Source of the DNA: Geotalea toluenoxydans JCM 15764
Lineage (GTDB): Bacteria; Desulfobacterota; Desulfuromonadia; Geobacterales; Geobacteraceae
Reading direction: 5' to 3'
Length of the DNA: 64,000 bases
Assembly: GCF_001311985.1 (NCBI RefSeq)
Contig: NZ_BBCJ01000007.1
Location: 95,690-159,689, forward strand
The notes below the pieces were generated by a model. That model was given only the letters and a program-made list of their open reading frames with translations. It was not told the origin of the DNA and did not search any database. Of this stretch, positions 53,898 through 63,962 are shown piece by piece (positions within the stretch are counted from its first letter, which is position 1; each line of letters opens with the position of its first letter). The translations under genes were made by a program, and so were the position numbers.

Positions 53898-56364
53898 GTG
53901 GAAGAGAAATACGTTCCCGCAAGGGTTGAAGAGAAGTGGCAGAAGCTTTGGAACGATAATAAAAGCTTCAAGGCTGAAAAGGTTGACGGGAAGGCTAAAT
54001 ATTACCTGTTGGAGATGTTTCCTTATCCGTCAGGCCGTATTCATATGGGACATGTGCGCAACTATTCCATTGGTGATGTCATTGCCCGCTTCAAGAGGAT
54101 GAAAGGATTCAATGTTCTTCATCCCATGGGATGGGATGCCTTCGGCATGCCGGCCGAAAATGCGGCCATTCAGCATAAAAGTCACCCTGCCAAGTGGACC
54201 TATGAAAACATCGACTACATGCGTGGCCAGCTGAAAAAAATGGGGTTTTCCTACGACTGGGACAGGGAACTGGCTACCTGCAATGTGGAATACTATAAAT
54301 GGGAGCAGCTGATCTTCCTGCAGATGCTTGAGAAGGGACTTGCCTACAAGAAGATATCCTCAGTCAATTGGTGCCCCAAATGCGAGACTGTGCTTGCCAA
54401 TGAGCAGGTTGAGGACGGCAGCTGCTGGCGATGCGACAGCTTGGTGGAGCAAAAGGAGCTGGAGCAGTGGTCATTCAGGATCACAGACTACGCAGAGGAG
54501 CTCCTAGAAGATACCTACAAGCTGCCGGGCTGGCCGGAGCGGGTGTTGACCATGCAGCGCAACTGGATCGGCAGGAGCACCGGCTGCGAGATTGACTTTT
54601 CCATAGAAGGCAGAAATGATGCCATCAAGGTTTTTACTACCCGCCAGGATACTCTTTTCGGCGCCACCTTCATGTCGCTGGCGCCTGAGCATCCACTGGC
54701 CCTTCAGCTGACAACGGCTGAAAATATGGCTGCTGTCAATGCCTTTTTGGACAAAGTGAAAAAAACCGACAAAATCAAGCGCACGGCCGAAGACTTCGAA
54801 AAGGAAGGTGTCTTTACCGGTTCCTACTGTATCAATCCGGTCACCAACCGGCGCATGCCGATCTACCTGGCAAACTTTGTCCTGACCGATTACGGCACCG
54901 GCGCGGTTATGGCTGTGCGACCCATGATCAACGCGACTTGAATTTGCCCGCAAATATGCTATCGCCATGGAAGTGGTGATCCAGCCTGAGGGTGGATCAC
55001 TTGATGCCGCCACCATGACCGAGGCCTATACCGCCGAAGGGATCATGGTCAATTCGGGCCGCTTCGACGGCCTGAACAGCACCGTGGCCAAGGAGCAGAT
55101 CGCCGATTTTCTGGAACAGGAAGGACTGGGTAAAAAGACCGTCAACTTCCGCCTGCGAGATTGGGGCATTTCCAGGCAGCGCTACTGGGGAAACCCGATT
55201 CCAGTTATTTACTGCGATGATTGTGGCGCAGTACCCGTGCCCGCAAAGGACTTGCCGGTTGTACTTCCCATGGATGCAACATTCACCGGAGAAGGTGGCA
55301 ACCCGCTGGCCAAGATCGACTCCTTCATCAAAACCACTTGCCCCATGTGCGGCAAGGATGCGCGTCGCGAGACCGATACCATGGATACCTTTGTGGAATC
55401 TTCATGGTATTTCCTCCGCTACTGCTGTCCGGATTTTGCCTCTGGTCCTCTCAACAAGGGAAAGACCGAATACTGGATGTCCGTTGACCAGTATATCGGC
55501 GGCATTGAACATGCGGTCATGCATCTGCTCTATGCCCGCTTTTACCAAGGTCCTGCGCGACCTGGGATACTGCGACATCAACGAGCCGTTCACCAACCTG
55601 TTGACCCAGGGCATGGTCATCAAGGATGGCTCGAAGATGAGCAAATCCAAAGGCAATGTTGTCGATCCCAATGCTCATAGAAAAATACGGGCTGATACGG
55701 CACGGCTTTTCTCGTTATTTGCCGCCCCCCCCGAAAAAGATCTCGACTGGAGCGATCAGGGAGTCGACGGCAGTTATCGGTTCCTGAACCGGGTATGGAA
55801 ACTTGTCTACGAATGCCTGCCATTGATACGCGCCACAGGTCCTCTCGATGCTGCAGCCCTTACAGACGAGGGTAAAACCTTGCGCCGTCTGGTGCATAAG
55901 ACCATCCGCAAGGTTTCCGATGATATCGAGGACCGATTCCATTTCAACACGGCCATCGCTGCCGTAATGGAGATGGTCAACGCCATTCAGGCATTTGAGC
56001 CCAAAAACCAGCCCCGCAACGTGCCGGTGCTGAAAGAGGCCGTTGAATCGGTGGTATTGCTGTTGGCGCCATTTGTACCTCATTTTGCCGAGGAACTGTG
56101 GAGAGCCTCGGCCATGAAGATAATCTCAATGAGGCCGCCTGGCCTGCCTTTGATGCTGCCGCTGCAGTTGATGAAGAGCTGCTGGTGGTGGTTCAGGTCA
56201 ACGGCAAGCTCCGCGGCAAGGTAACCGTAGCCGCAAGCGCGACCGATGAAGAAATAAAAGGAGCTGCCCTTGCCGACGAAAAAATCAGACAGCTCATTGA
56301 TGGCATGAATATCAAAAAGGTTGTCTACGTTCCCGGCAAGCTGGTTAACATCGTTGTCGGATAA
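53898..56364 (+). CDS. leuS: Leucyl-tRNA synthetase (several frameshifts)
   Basis: The start is GTG at 53898 behind CAGGAGG. Signatures in order: [20 protein letters not shown] (HIGH-like), CPKCETVL and CWRCD zinc ligands, the editing domain with [12 protein letters not shown], and [13 protein letters not shown]. Breaks near 54922, 55545 and 56098 change frame. Near 55675-55700 a two-base and a one-base loss compensate, turning the expected NALIEKYGADT into [10 protein letters not shown]. Joined length about 822 residues, normal. It charges tRNA-Leu and is essential, so these are sequence errors. Confidence 0.94.
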
Positions 56365-56374
56365 AGGCGGACTT

Positions 56375-56887
56375 TTGCGAAAATCAGCATTTTTCATTCT
56401 GCTGTATGTGACAGGAATTCTTTCCGGATGCGGGTACCACCATCTTGGGGGGATCGGTAGTTCTAATGATGGGCTGGACGGAGTTCATATCAGGATCTTT
56501 GCCAACAAGAGCTATCGGGCCGGTCTTGAAACGGTGGCGACCCGGAGTATCATTGACGAGTTTGCCCGGCACAGCGGCGGCAACTCCGTGAATGAGGCAA
56601 CTGCCCGTCTTGTACTGAGCGGTGCCGTGCTTTCCTACGCTGTTGCTCCGGTTTCCTACACGGCAGCCGACCGCATTGCAGGGTATCGGGCGACGGTAAA
56701 ACTTGCTGCGAGCCTTGTCGAGCGACAGACGGGCAAAATCGTCTGGAGAGGTGAGGTTGCCGAAAGTCAGGATTATCCCGCCCAAGCTGACATTTCCTTG
56801 CAGCAAAATAGTGAGACTGCTGCCATGGCCGAAATATGCATTCGCCTGGCGGAACAGCTGCATGAAAAGATGCAGGAAGATTTCTAG
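56375..56887 (+). CDS. lptE: LPS-assembly lipoprotein LptE
   Basis: A lipoprotein signal (AFFILLYVTGILSGCGYHH, lipobox LSGC) is followed by a small alpha/beta domain with IRIFANKSYRAGLE and an ending AEQLHEKMQ. Length about 170 residues. LptE plugs the LptD barrel that inserts lipopolysaccharide. TTG 56375 with AAAGGCGG upstream is the likely start. It lies between leuS and holA, as in many bacteria. Confidence 0.83.
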   Translation: MRKSAFFILLYVTGILSGCGYHHLGGIGSSNDGLDGVHIRIFANKSYRAGLETVATRSIIDEFARHSGGNSVNEATARLVLSGAVLSYAVAPVSYTAADRIAGYRATVKLAASLVERQTGKIVWRGEVAESQDYPAQADISLQQNSETAAMAEICIRLAEQLHEKMQEDF

Positions 56888-56896
56888 GTCCAAAGT

Positions 56897-57888
56897 ATGA
56901 AACCTGATGAATTTACCCGGTCGGTGGATAAAGGGAGCATCGCTCCCTTTTACTATCTTTACGGCGACGAGCCTATCTGATAGAAAAGGGTGTAAAACGA
57001 CTGCTTGACAGGATCGTTTCCGCCGATTTCCGCGATTTCAATTTCAATATTTTTTACGGCAACGAGTGCAAGGGGGAGGAGATCTTCAGTGCTGCCCAGA
57101 CCCTGCCAATGTTCGCCAACCGGCGCGCCATTCTGGTCAAGAAAAGTCAGGACCTTTCAGCCGCCGCCCTTGATGTGCTACTGACCTACCTGCAGAATCC
57201 TTCCCCCACCACCTGTCTGATTTTTCAGGGAGAAAAAATAGATCAGCGCAAAAAATTCTTTGTGGAAATAAAGAAGTCTGACGGTCTGGTGGAATTCAAG
57301 CGCCCCTACGAAAATCAGCTGGGGGCATTTATCCGTGAAGAGATAAAGGCTTGTGGCAAGCGCATCGATCCGGCAGCAGCCGATCTTTTGGCTTATATGG
57401 TGGGGAACAACCTCCAGGAACTGGCGTCGCAGATTGAGAAAGTGGTTACCTATTGTGGCGGCAGAGACAGCATTCTCATGGATGACATAAAAGCTGTGGT
57501 CTCGGACACCAAGGTGGACACGGTGTTCGAACTGGCAGATGCGGTCGGCGAAAAAGATCCGACCAAAGCCATGCGTACCCTTTACACTATCCTGCGTGAT
57601 GGGGAGGCACCCCTGATGCTTCTGGCCATGCTGGCACGTCATTTCAGGCAGCTCTGGCGAGTGCGTGAGCTGATGGATCGCAGAGTGTCCAGCGCCGAAA
57701 TCGGCAAGTCTGCCGGCATAAACCCTTATTTTCTGAAAAAGGTCATGGATCAGGCGCGAAACTACCGGACCGCTGAACTGAAGGTTATTTTTGAACGTCT
57801 GCTTGAACTGGATTCGGCGTTGAAAACAAGTGGCGGGAAACCGGCAGCTTTGCTGGAGCGGTTCACCATGGAGGTGTGCGGAAAGTAA
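56897..57888 (+). CDS. holA: DNA polymerase III delta subunit (frameshifted)
   Basis: ATG 56897 begins MKPDEFTRSVDKGS and YYLYGDEP. After one T is restored near 56977 the sequence runs YLIEKGVKRLLDRIV into the rest: NFNIFYGNE, LPMFANRRAILVK, and VSDTKVDTVFELADAVGEKD. Length about 330 residues. Delta opens the sliding clamp. A bidirectional terminator follows. Confidence 0.91.
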
Positions 57889-57914
57889 CCGGGTAGGGCA
57901 GGTGCTGATATTAA

Positions 57915-57943
57915 AAAAGGGATCCCTGCTTGGGATCCCTTTT
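57915..57943. terminator. Bidirectional terminator between holA and rpsT
   Basis: A perfect 12-bp stem (AAAAGGGATCCC with GGGATCCCTTTT) and a 5-base loop give an A run on one side and a T run on the other. It can end both the rightward holA and leftward rpsT transcripts. Confidence 0.9.
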
Positions 57944-57963
57944 AACAGCTGTCTATGATTCGT

Positions 57964-58227
57964 TTAGCTCAGGGTATTAACCAGTTTGGTAAGGCGTGAG
58001 ACGCTGCGTGAGGCATTGGAGGAGTGTATGACCCCTTTGGATGCGGCTCCGTCGATCACGGGGATTGCTGCAGCCAGCGCTTCTTTGGCAAGGTTGGCGT
58101 CTTTTGCTGCTACTGCTTCACGAACACGCTTTATGAAAGTCCGCAGGGTTGAACGGATATGACGATTTCTTTCTGTTCTTTTTTCTGTTTGCTTGATTCT
58201 CTTAAGGGCTGACTTGTGATTTGCCAA
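57964..58227 (-). CDS. rpsT: 30S ribosomal protein S20
   Basis: The 87-residue basic protein reads [20 protein letters not shown], the S20 signature, and ends with [11 protein letters not shown]. The ribosome site GGAGGTG lies upstream. It has its own promoter and shares the holA terminator. Confidence 0.95.
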   Translation of the reverse strand: MANHKSALKRIKQTEKRTERNRHIRSTLRTFIKRVREAVAAKDANLAKEALAAAIPVIDGAASKGVIHSSNASRSVSRLTKLVNTLS

Positions 58228-58277
58228 ACTGCACCTCCATTTATTTAAAAAAGCCGTTTAAATTTTCGAAAGTTAGA

Positions 58278-58307
58278 TTTATAGCACTTGCTCCAGGATT
58301 GTGTCAA
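58278..58307 (-). promoter_or_regulatory. Promoter of rpsT
   Basis: On the minus strand consensus TTGACA (58302-58307) and TATAAA (58278-58283) are 18 bases apart, about 50 bases before the rpsT start. Confidence 0.7.
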
Positions 58308-58331
58308 GAAGAATATCTTAGTATAAGGCGT

Positions 58332-58358
58332 AAAAAAAGAGGCGGCCTTACGACCGCC
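58332..58358 (-). terminator. Terminator after the 8-haem cytochrome gene
   Basis: On the minus strand a 7-bp stem (GGCGGTC with GGCCGCC, one G-T pair) and GTAA loop are followed by TCTTTTTTT. Confidence 0.8.
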
Positions 58359-58380
58359 CCCGAAATTTAAGAGCCTTCCT

Positions 58381-59746
58381 CTACCAGTCTTCCTTCTGCT
58401 TTTTCAGTACGTTTTCCAGGTAAATTTCAGGACTGGTCAGTCTTAAAATTTCCTTGTCCGTGTAGCCCAGGTCCTTGAAATTCAGGACTCCATTGGGCGC
58501 GTGGCAGTTGGCACAGAAAAGGGCCTTGCCTTTTGTCACCAGATGATTGCTGCCGAAGTAAATGGTCTGCCAGCCAGGAACTGGGGTGTAGTTCTTGATG
58601 CCGAGAGTCTTTGCTGCCGAGGCTACTCCTGCCAGAGTATCACCAGTTGCCATCGGGGGGGCGAAATCCATGGAAAGCAGCTGCCCTGTCTTCTTATCGA
58701 AGAATGCCTTGCCCTGGAATATTTTGAAAGGATAAATCTTGCTGTTCTTGTCTTTTCGGCTGCCCTTCGGCCCGATAAAGGTCGGGGTATTCTTCACGGT
58801 TTTGTTGTACCAGGCATAAACCGGTACCGTCTCATTGGCCTCCTTCCTCAGGGTAGTCGGCTCGTAAAATTTGTCCGATCCCTGTTCCCACTTGGTGAAA
58901 TCCTTGGCGAAAGCACCCCCTGTTCTGGAATATGGCAGGTCTGGCAGGCGATGCGGGCCGTGTGTCTATTCAGAGCTGCATCCTTGTGTGGGCTGTTACC
59001 ATGGCAGGCAGTGTCCGCGCAGGATACGCGCACACCGTCGTTGGCCCAATTGTTTGGATCGTAGCCGGTGGGGATTTTGTGGTTTTTTGTTTTATGGCAG
59101 TCGACGCAGACCATTCCCTTTGCCGCATGGGCATCTGTTTCCTTGTTAAATGCAAAGCCTCTTTTTACCAGGACTCCACCGCCTGCAGCTTCATGACAAA
59201 CCATGCAGTTCTTCACCGTCGGCTTGCCGATGGCGAGGGCTGCCTTGGTGCTCCTGTCCTGCCCCATGACGACTTCGCCTTTTTCATTCTTGAAGGGCTT
59301 TCTCTGGCGGAAATCGTAATCGGTCGAATGGCATACCAGGCAGTCTATGGCGCCTTCAGCATCTGCGCCGGTGCTTCCCACGTCACTCAGATGATTGCCA
59401 GGATGGCAGGTATTACAGCCGGTGAATTTTGTTTTTCCCGTTTCAGGACTTTTGGGAATTTCCTTGAGGTTGTTGACGATATCGTTGCCGTTGCACATGG
59501 TGTAGATGCGGTTTTTCATGCCGTACTCTTTTTTCGGGTCAAGCCCTTCAACATTGTTTACCTTTGAAGCATGTTTCCAATGTACCGATTGAAGGAAGCC
59601 TTTGGTTGTACCGGGATGGCATTCTTCGCAGGTTTCAGGACCCTTATAGCCGTTTTTCTCAATACTTTCTTTGCCTGGATGATCCGCGGCCATGACTTGA
59701 ACCACGCCGAGCAACAGGCATAGAACCGTCGCAAAAATTTTTTCAT
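58381..59746 (-). CDS. Exported 8-haem c-type cytochrome (two frameshifts)
   Basis: A signal peptide starts at ATG 59746; after a break near 59730 in a T run it reads TVLCLLLGVVQVMAADHPG. Haem sites in order are CEECH, CNTCH, CLVCH, CMVCH, CVDCH, CADTACH (CX4CH), CQTCH and, after a second break near 58918, CANCH. The sequence between breaks reads GAFAKDFTKWEQGSDKFYE when joined. Length about 455 residues. Its layout recalls octahaem tetrathionate-reductase-like cytochromes, but I cannot confirm the family or an enzyme activity. Each break equals one missing base. Confidence 0.82.
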
Positions 59747-59770
59747 GACTGACTCCTTATAAACATATGT

Positions 59771-59784
59771 TGATATATATATCA
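59771..59784. promoter_or_regulatory. Palindrome upstream of the 8-haem cytochrome
   Basis: TGATATATATATCA is a perfect 14-base palindrome, 25 bases before the cytochrome start and within an AT-rich stretch that also contains ATATATTGATAT. It could be an operator, or overlap the promoter -10 region. No regulator is assigned. Confidence 0.4.
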
Positions 59785-59875
59785 TATATATTGATATTAC
59801 AATTTCTGTTATAAAGAAAAACGCTGCAATCTGGTAACTACAGCGATTTCAAGAGAAAATCAGTTGTTGATCAAG

Positions 59876-60202
59876 TCAGCATCCTGCAGTTTTCCTGAAA
59901 AGCTTGCTGACATTTTTGCCGTTGACAACCTCATATTTGCAGCGGATCTCATCACCATCCACAATGCGGTGATCTTTGAATTTATCCAGGGTAAGGTCAT
60001 CATTTACTGTGATTTCAATCAGGTCGCCACTCTTGTTGTCCTTTAACGTGGCAGTGGCTGTTTTGGCGTCCTTGCCCGCTATGTCGATCTTTGTGATGAC
60101 ACCGACCATCTTGATTTCTTCGGCGCTGGCTGTAGAGGTGAAAGACAGGCAGGTAATGCCGAAGATGGCGAACAAGATCATTAGTGAAACCAGCTTTTTC
60201 AT
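59876..60202 (-). CDS. Small exported protein of unknown function
   Basis: The 108-residue protein has a signal peptide (MKKLVSLMILFAIFGITCLS, cleavage likely after ASA before EEI). The mature part is about 80 residues: IKMVGVITKIDIAGKDAKT, SGDLIEITVNDDLTL, and RCKYEVVNGKNVSKLF, suggesting a small beta-barrel. I do not recognise the family. GGAGC is the ribosome site, and the start is placed at 60202. It lies between the porin and cytochrome genes, all leftward. Confidence 0.7.
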   Translation of the reverse strand: MKKLVSLMILFAIFGITCLSFTSTASAEEIKMVGVITKIDIAGKDAKTATATLKDNKSGDLIEITVNDDLTLDKFKDHRIVDGDEIRCKYEVVNGKNVSKLFRKTAGC

Positions 60203-60278
60203 TTTGTTGCTCCTTTTTACGTTGAACTTTCGTTCTGTTTTATATCCGGCGCCAGGCCGAAAAACTTTACTTCGTGAG

Positions 60279-60306
60279 AAAGCGAGGGGGCAACCCCTCG
60301 CTCTTT
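60279..60306 (-). terminator. Terminator after the porin gene
   Basis: AGCGAGGGG and CCCCTCGCT make a perfect 9-bp stem with a 4-base loop, 16 bases past the porin stop. The T run is short on the minus strand (TTTCT). Confidence 0.6.
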
Positions 60307-60321
60307 TCCACATGACAAGAT

Positions 60322-61792
60322 TTAAAATTTAACCTCAAAGGTAGCATAGATATTCTGAGCAGACTTCAGAGGTGCAAACATCTGCGCATTCATGGGGCTG
60401 GCGGTCAGATCTGCAATTTTAACCGGAGCACCCACAGTTGTTGCTGCCGGTGTATTCGAAATCATAGTACTGATAGCCGAGCCGGAAGAAGACCTTGCTC
60501 AGGTATGAAGATATTGGTTGCAGCTTCAGTTCCTGAATTATATAGGCTTCATAGACATTGCCGCGGGTACCCAACTTGCTGGTCCACATATCATCAGCTG
60601 CCGGATCGAAAGGCATCCAGTACTTGGAACCATAGTTGTATTCAGCGCCGAGCTTGGTGCCGGTAGGCAGATCATAGCGGAGACCGACGTAGGCGGAGTA
60701 GCCGGTGTTATCCTTCACATCGGCGCCGTTTATAAGCAGTCCTGCGCCGGAATCGGGTGAGCCTGCACCTGCAAGCAATGCGTGATTGCCGTTGGGATGG
60801 GTGATGCTCATGCCGGTGCTGGCGAACAGGGTAAGGCTGCCTGGGCCGACGCTCTTGAGAGTGCTGAGGGCGCCAAGGCCGTACCAGTCGATATCACCCA
60901 GCTCATTACCGACATTGTTGGGATTATCGAAGATGTTGAAACCGCGGTTCCACTGGAAATCAAGCCGAAGTGGGTCGGTGTCAATCGGCACGATCTGAAT
61001 GCCCATCATGTCCGTGTCGCGGAGGTTGTTCTGGCTGCTGTACCCGGCTTCGAAGCCGCGGCCGTAGCATAGCTTTGCGTAAGCACCAGAGAGGCCATCA
61101 ATGTCGGGAGCATAACCCAGGGTCATGCCGTCAAAGGCATAATCGACAAGCAGCCCCGGAACGCCGCCATTACCCGGTCTTTCGCTGTTTTGCCGAACAT
61201 GGGTAGGGGACCCGGCGGTTGAGGGCCGACGTCCGACGGAGAACCATATCGGCTGGTCGGCAATATTGCTCCAGGTGGCGAAGACCTGGTCGACGCGCAG
61301 GGTGTTGTCGCTGGGGACATGACCGATGGTGCCGTCGAGAATCTGGCTACGATCGGCGAAAAAACCGGCATTGGTTGCATCGGCGGTCTGGTTGCCTGAT
61401 GTCTTGTACATGAGCAGACGGGTGGTGACGGTAACATCTTTGGTGGCCTTTGCCTTCAGATTGAGTCCGAAACGGTTGGTCATAAGCGCATCGTTCTTGG
61501 GTTTGTATTCAGGCATCAGTACCGGCATGGCAGCAGGGCCCATGAACTGGTAGTAGCTGGGAACTTCTCCCCGTAACGAATCGATCCGAAAGCGGTAATC
61601 CCCCCCGATGGTAAGCCAGCGGCCAATGGATTTCTCATCGGTTTTCTTCGTCTGCTGCTTCAGTGCTTCGACTTCCTTGGACAGGGCGTCCAACTTCTGC
61701 TGCAGGTCCTGGTCTGCCCCCATTGCAGGCATCGGCAGGGTAAATGCCAACAGCAACGAGCTTAGCAAGGTTTTCTTCAAAATGGGTTTCAT
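60322..61792 (-). CDS. DUF3373-type outer-membrane porin (frameshifted)
   Basis: A signal peptide (LLSSLLLAFTLPMPAMGA) is followed by a short coiled coil (LQQKLDALSKEVEALKQQT), then a beta-barrel with alternating aromatic strands (WLTIGGDYRFRIDSL, AYVGLRYDLPTGTKLGAEYNYG in region 386-407). A break near 60436 is equivalent to one extra base; the other frame continues VGAPVKIADLTASPMNAQMF and ends FEVKF with a terminal Phe typical of porins. Length about 489 residues. Coiled coil plus barrel matches Geobacter DUF3373 porins, some of which work with cytochromes. Confidence 0.82.
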
Positions 61793-62094
61793 GTTTTCTC
61801 CTTTACTTTTTTTTATCCGGCGAGACCTTATATGACCTCATCGGCAGACTTTCGATTAACTTTAGCTTAAAATTCATTTAACCATATATGTAATTTCACA
61901 GATGCAATTCCCAAGCCCAACCATAGATACTTCTTTATATTCAAAATGTTATATGTTTGTGGTACGGCAATGCCTATTTTGCAAGTGGTTTAATGCTACG
62001 CCATCCTGTTGAAAGACATGTACGGGAAAATAGATTGACGACTTAGCGGATAGTTGCGTAATATCAACGGCAAATCAGGCGCTAAAGGATTAAC
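61793..62094. other. Divergent intergenic region porin/miaB
   Basis: This 302-base AT-rich spacer holds the porin ribosome site (AAAGGAGAAAAC, minus strand) and the miaB promoter. I see no gene or RNA structure. The porin promoter is not clear by eye. Confidence 0.6.
62035..62064 (+). promoter_or_regulatory. Promoter of miaB
   Basis: TTGACG (62035-62040) and TAATAT (62059-62064) are 18 bases apart, 31 bases before the GTG start. Confidence 0.55.
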
Positions 62095-63417
62095 GTGATT
62101 AAAGAAAAACTGCTTTACCTGCAAACATTCGGCTGCCAGATGAATGTCAGTGATTCGGAAAAAATTGCAGGCTTGCTGAAAGATATAGGTTATCGCCCCA
62201 CCAATGATTCTTCCCTGGCTGATCTGATTATCCTCAATACCTGCAGTGTAAGGGCACGGGCGGAAGAGAAGGTTTATAACCACCTTGTCCAGTACAAGGG
62301 GCTAAAGCGGAAGAGGCCAAAAATACTGATTGGCGTCGGCGGTTGTGTCGCCCAGCAGGAAGGGGAACGGCTGCTGTTGAATATTCCTCATCTGGATTTT
62401 GTCTTCGGTACCCACAACCTGCATCTGCTGCCGGAGCTGGTCCTTTCCGCCGAAAAGGGGGAGCGTCAGTCAGAGACGGATTTCATCGACAATGACTCAC
62501 GCCTTGATCTCTTTCCTGTAGATAACAGCACCAATGGCGTTTCACGTTTTGTCACCGTGATGCAGGGATGTGATAATTTTTGTTCCTACTGCATCGTCCC
62601 CTATGTGCGAGGCCGGGAAATAAGCCGCCGATCAGCCGATATTCTCGAAGAAATCTCCCAGTTGGCCGCTAAAGGGGTCAAGGAAGTAACCCTTCTGGGT
62701 CAGAACGTCAATTCCTATGGTCTGAAAAGCAATGGGGAGCTGGATTTCGTCACCCTGCTGCGTCAAGTCTCCGAAATTCCAGGCATTGAACGGCTACGCT
62801 TCACCACATCACATCCCAAGGATTTCTCACGGCAGCTCATTGACTGCTTTGGCGAAATGCCCAAATTATGTAAACACGTTCATCTCCCTGCCCAGGCAGG
62901 CAGTAATGCCGTCCTTTCGGCCATGAACAGGGGCTATAGCCGCGAAGAATATCTGTCGCTGATCGGACAGCTCAAAGCCGTATCTCCGGGCATCCAGATT
63001 ACCGGTGACATTATCGTCGGATTCCCCGGTGAAACAGAGACCGACTTCCAGGAAACCCTGTCTCTTTTGGAGGAGGTTCGCTATACCGATGTTTTTTCCT
63101 TTATCTATTCGAAAAGACCGGAAACCAAGGCGGCAGGATATTCCGACCATATCAGCCAGAAGGAAAAACAGATGCGGCTCGACCGGCTGCTGGCAATGCA
63201 GCGAAAGATTACCCTGGAGAACAACAGAAGTTTTGAGGGAAGTGTGCAGGAGGTGCTCGTGGAGGGAGAAAGCCGGCGGGGAGGGCAAATCTACGGGCGG
63301 ATCTCGGGCAACCGGATTGTCAATATTACGGCAAATCCTGCCCTTGTAGGACAAATGGTAAAGGTAACGATTACCAGGGGAGAGCAGAACTCGCTGCAGG
63401 GTGAATTGTGCAACTGA
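62095..63417 (+). CDS. miaB: tRNA-2-methylthio-N6-dimethylallyladenosine synthase
   Basis: The N-terminal UPF0004 domain has TFGCQMNVSDSE, NTCSVRARAEEKV and GCVAQQEGE with three cluster Cys. The radical SAM domain has CDNFCSYCIVPYVRGRE (CxxxCxxC), and a TRAM domain ends the protein (QEVLVEGES). Length 440 residues. It adds a methylthio group to A37 of tRNAs. Start is GTG 62095 with AAAGGA upstream. Confidence 0.94.
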   Translation: MIKEKLLYLQTFGCQMNVSDSEKIAGLLKDIGYRPTNDSSLADLIILNTCSVRARAEEKVYNHLVQYKGLKRKRPKILIGVGGCVAQQEGERLLLNIPHLDFVFGTHNLHLLPELVLSAEKGERQSETDFIDNDSRLDLFPVDNSTNGVSRFVTVMQGCDNFCSYCIVPYVRGREISRRSADILEEISQLAAKGVKEVTLLGQNVNSYGLKSNGELDFVTLLRQVSEIPGIERLRFTTSHPKDFSRQLIDCFGEMPKLCKHVHLPAQAGSNAVLSAMNRGYSREEYLSLIGQLKAVSPGIQITGDIIVGFPGETETDFQETLSLLEEVRYTDVFSFIYSKRPETKAAGYSDHISQKEKQMRLDRLLAMQRKITLENNRSFEGSVQEVLVEGESRRGGQIYGRISGNRIVNITANPALVGQMVKVTITRGEQNSLQGELCN

Positions 63418-63460
63418 ATTTAATGGGCCGAAATCGGTCAAAGATGTGCCAAGGAGACGC

Positions 63461-63958
63461 ATGTACTATAAAATGAAAATATACGGATTTGCATTGGACG
63501 CCATTGCCCAGATGCCGGTAATAATTCTCAAGGACGATGCAGGGGAAAATTCCCTTCCGATCTGGATAGGCCAGCAGGAATCGGTCCCCGTTGCCCTTGA
63601 ACTGATCAACCGGGACCTGATCCGTGCCGGGAGTGGAGATCTGTTGACCGCGCTGATGCAGCAGCTTGAACTGAAAATAGAATCGATCGCCGTCGAAAGC
63701 CTTCGTGACGGTGTTTTCAACGCATGTGTCAAGTTCAGCGGCAAAAGAAAGAAAATCCGGGTTGAAGTCAGGGTGACGGAAGCGTTGCTGACTGCACTGA
63801 AATATAAGATTCCGGTTATGGTCCACGAAGATGTGGTCAGGGAAGCGCCGCTGCTTGATCTGAAGGAAGGGAAGTTCTCAGGGGGAAATGACGCCCGACG
63901 CTTCGTCGATTTCCTGGAAAAGCTTGACCCCGCCACATTGGGAAAATATCCCATGTAG
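63461..63958 (+). CDS. Bifunctional nuclease family (DUF151) protein
   Basis: The 165-residue protein shows GFALDAIAQMPVIILKDDAG, LPIWIGQQESVPVALEL, and SIAVESLRDGVFNACVKF, the DUF151 pattern. The family includes the plant bifunctional nuclease and thermophile proteins of unsettled role. ATG 63461 is chosen because AAGGAGA lies 5 bases upstream. It follows miaB by 43 bases and is likely in the same transcript. Confidence 0.85.
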   Translation: MYYKMKIYGFALDAIAQMPVIILKDDAGENSLPIWIGQQESVPVALELINRDLIRAGSGDLLTALMQQLELKIESIAVESLRDGVFNACVKFSGKRKKIRVEVRVTEALLTALKYKIPVMVHEDVVREAPLLDLKEGKFSGGNDARRFVDFLEKLDPATLGKYPM

Positions 63959-63962
63959 GGAG

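Noticed and set aside
53898..56364. Programmed ribosomal frameshifting in leuS
   Set aside because: Several shifts of different sign, no slippery site or downstream pseudoknot seen, and the same kind of breaks in dozens of unrelated genes.
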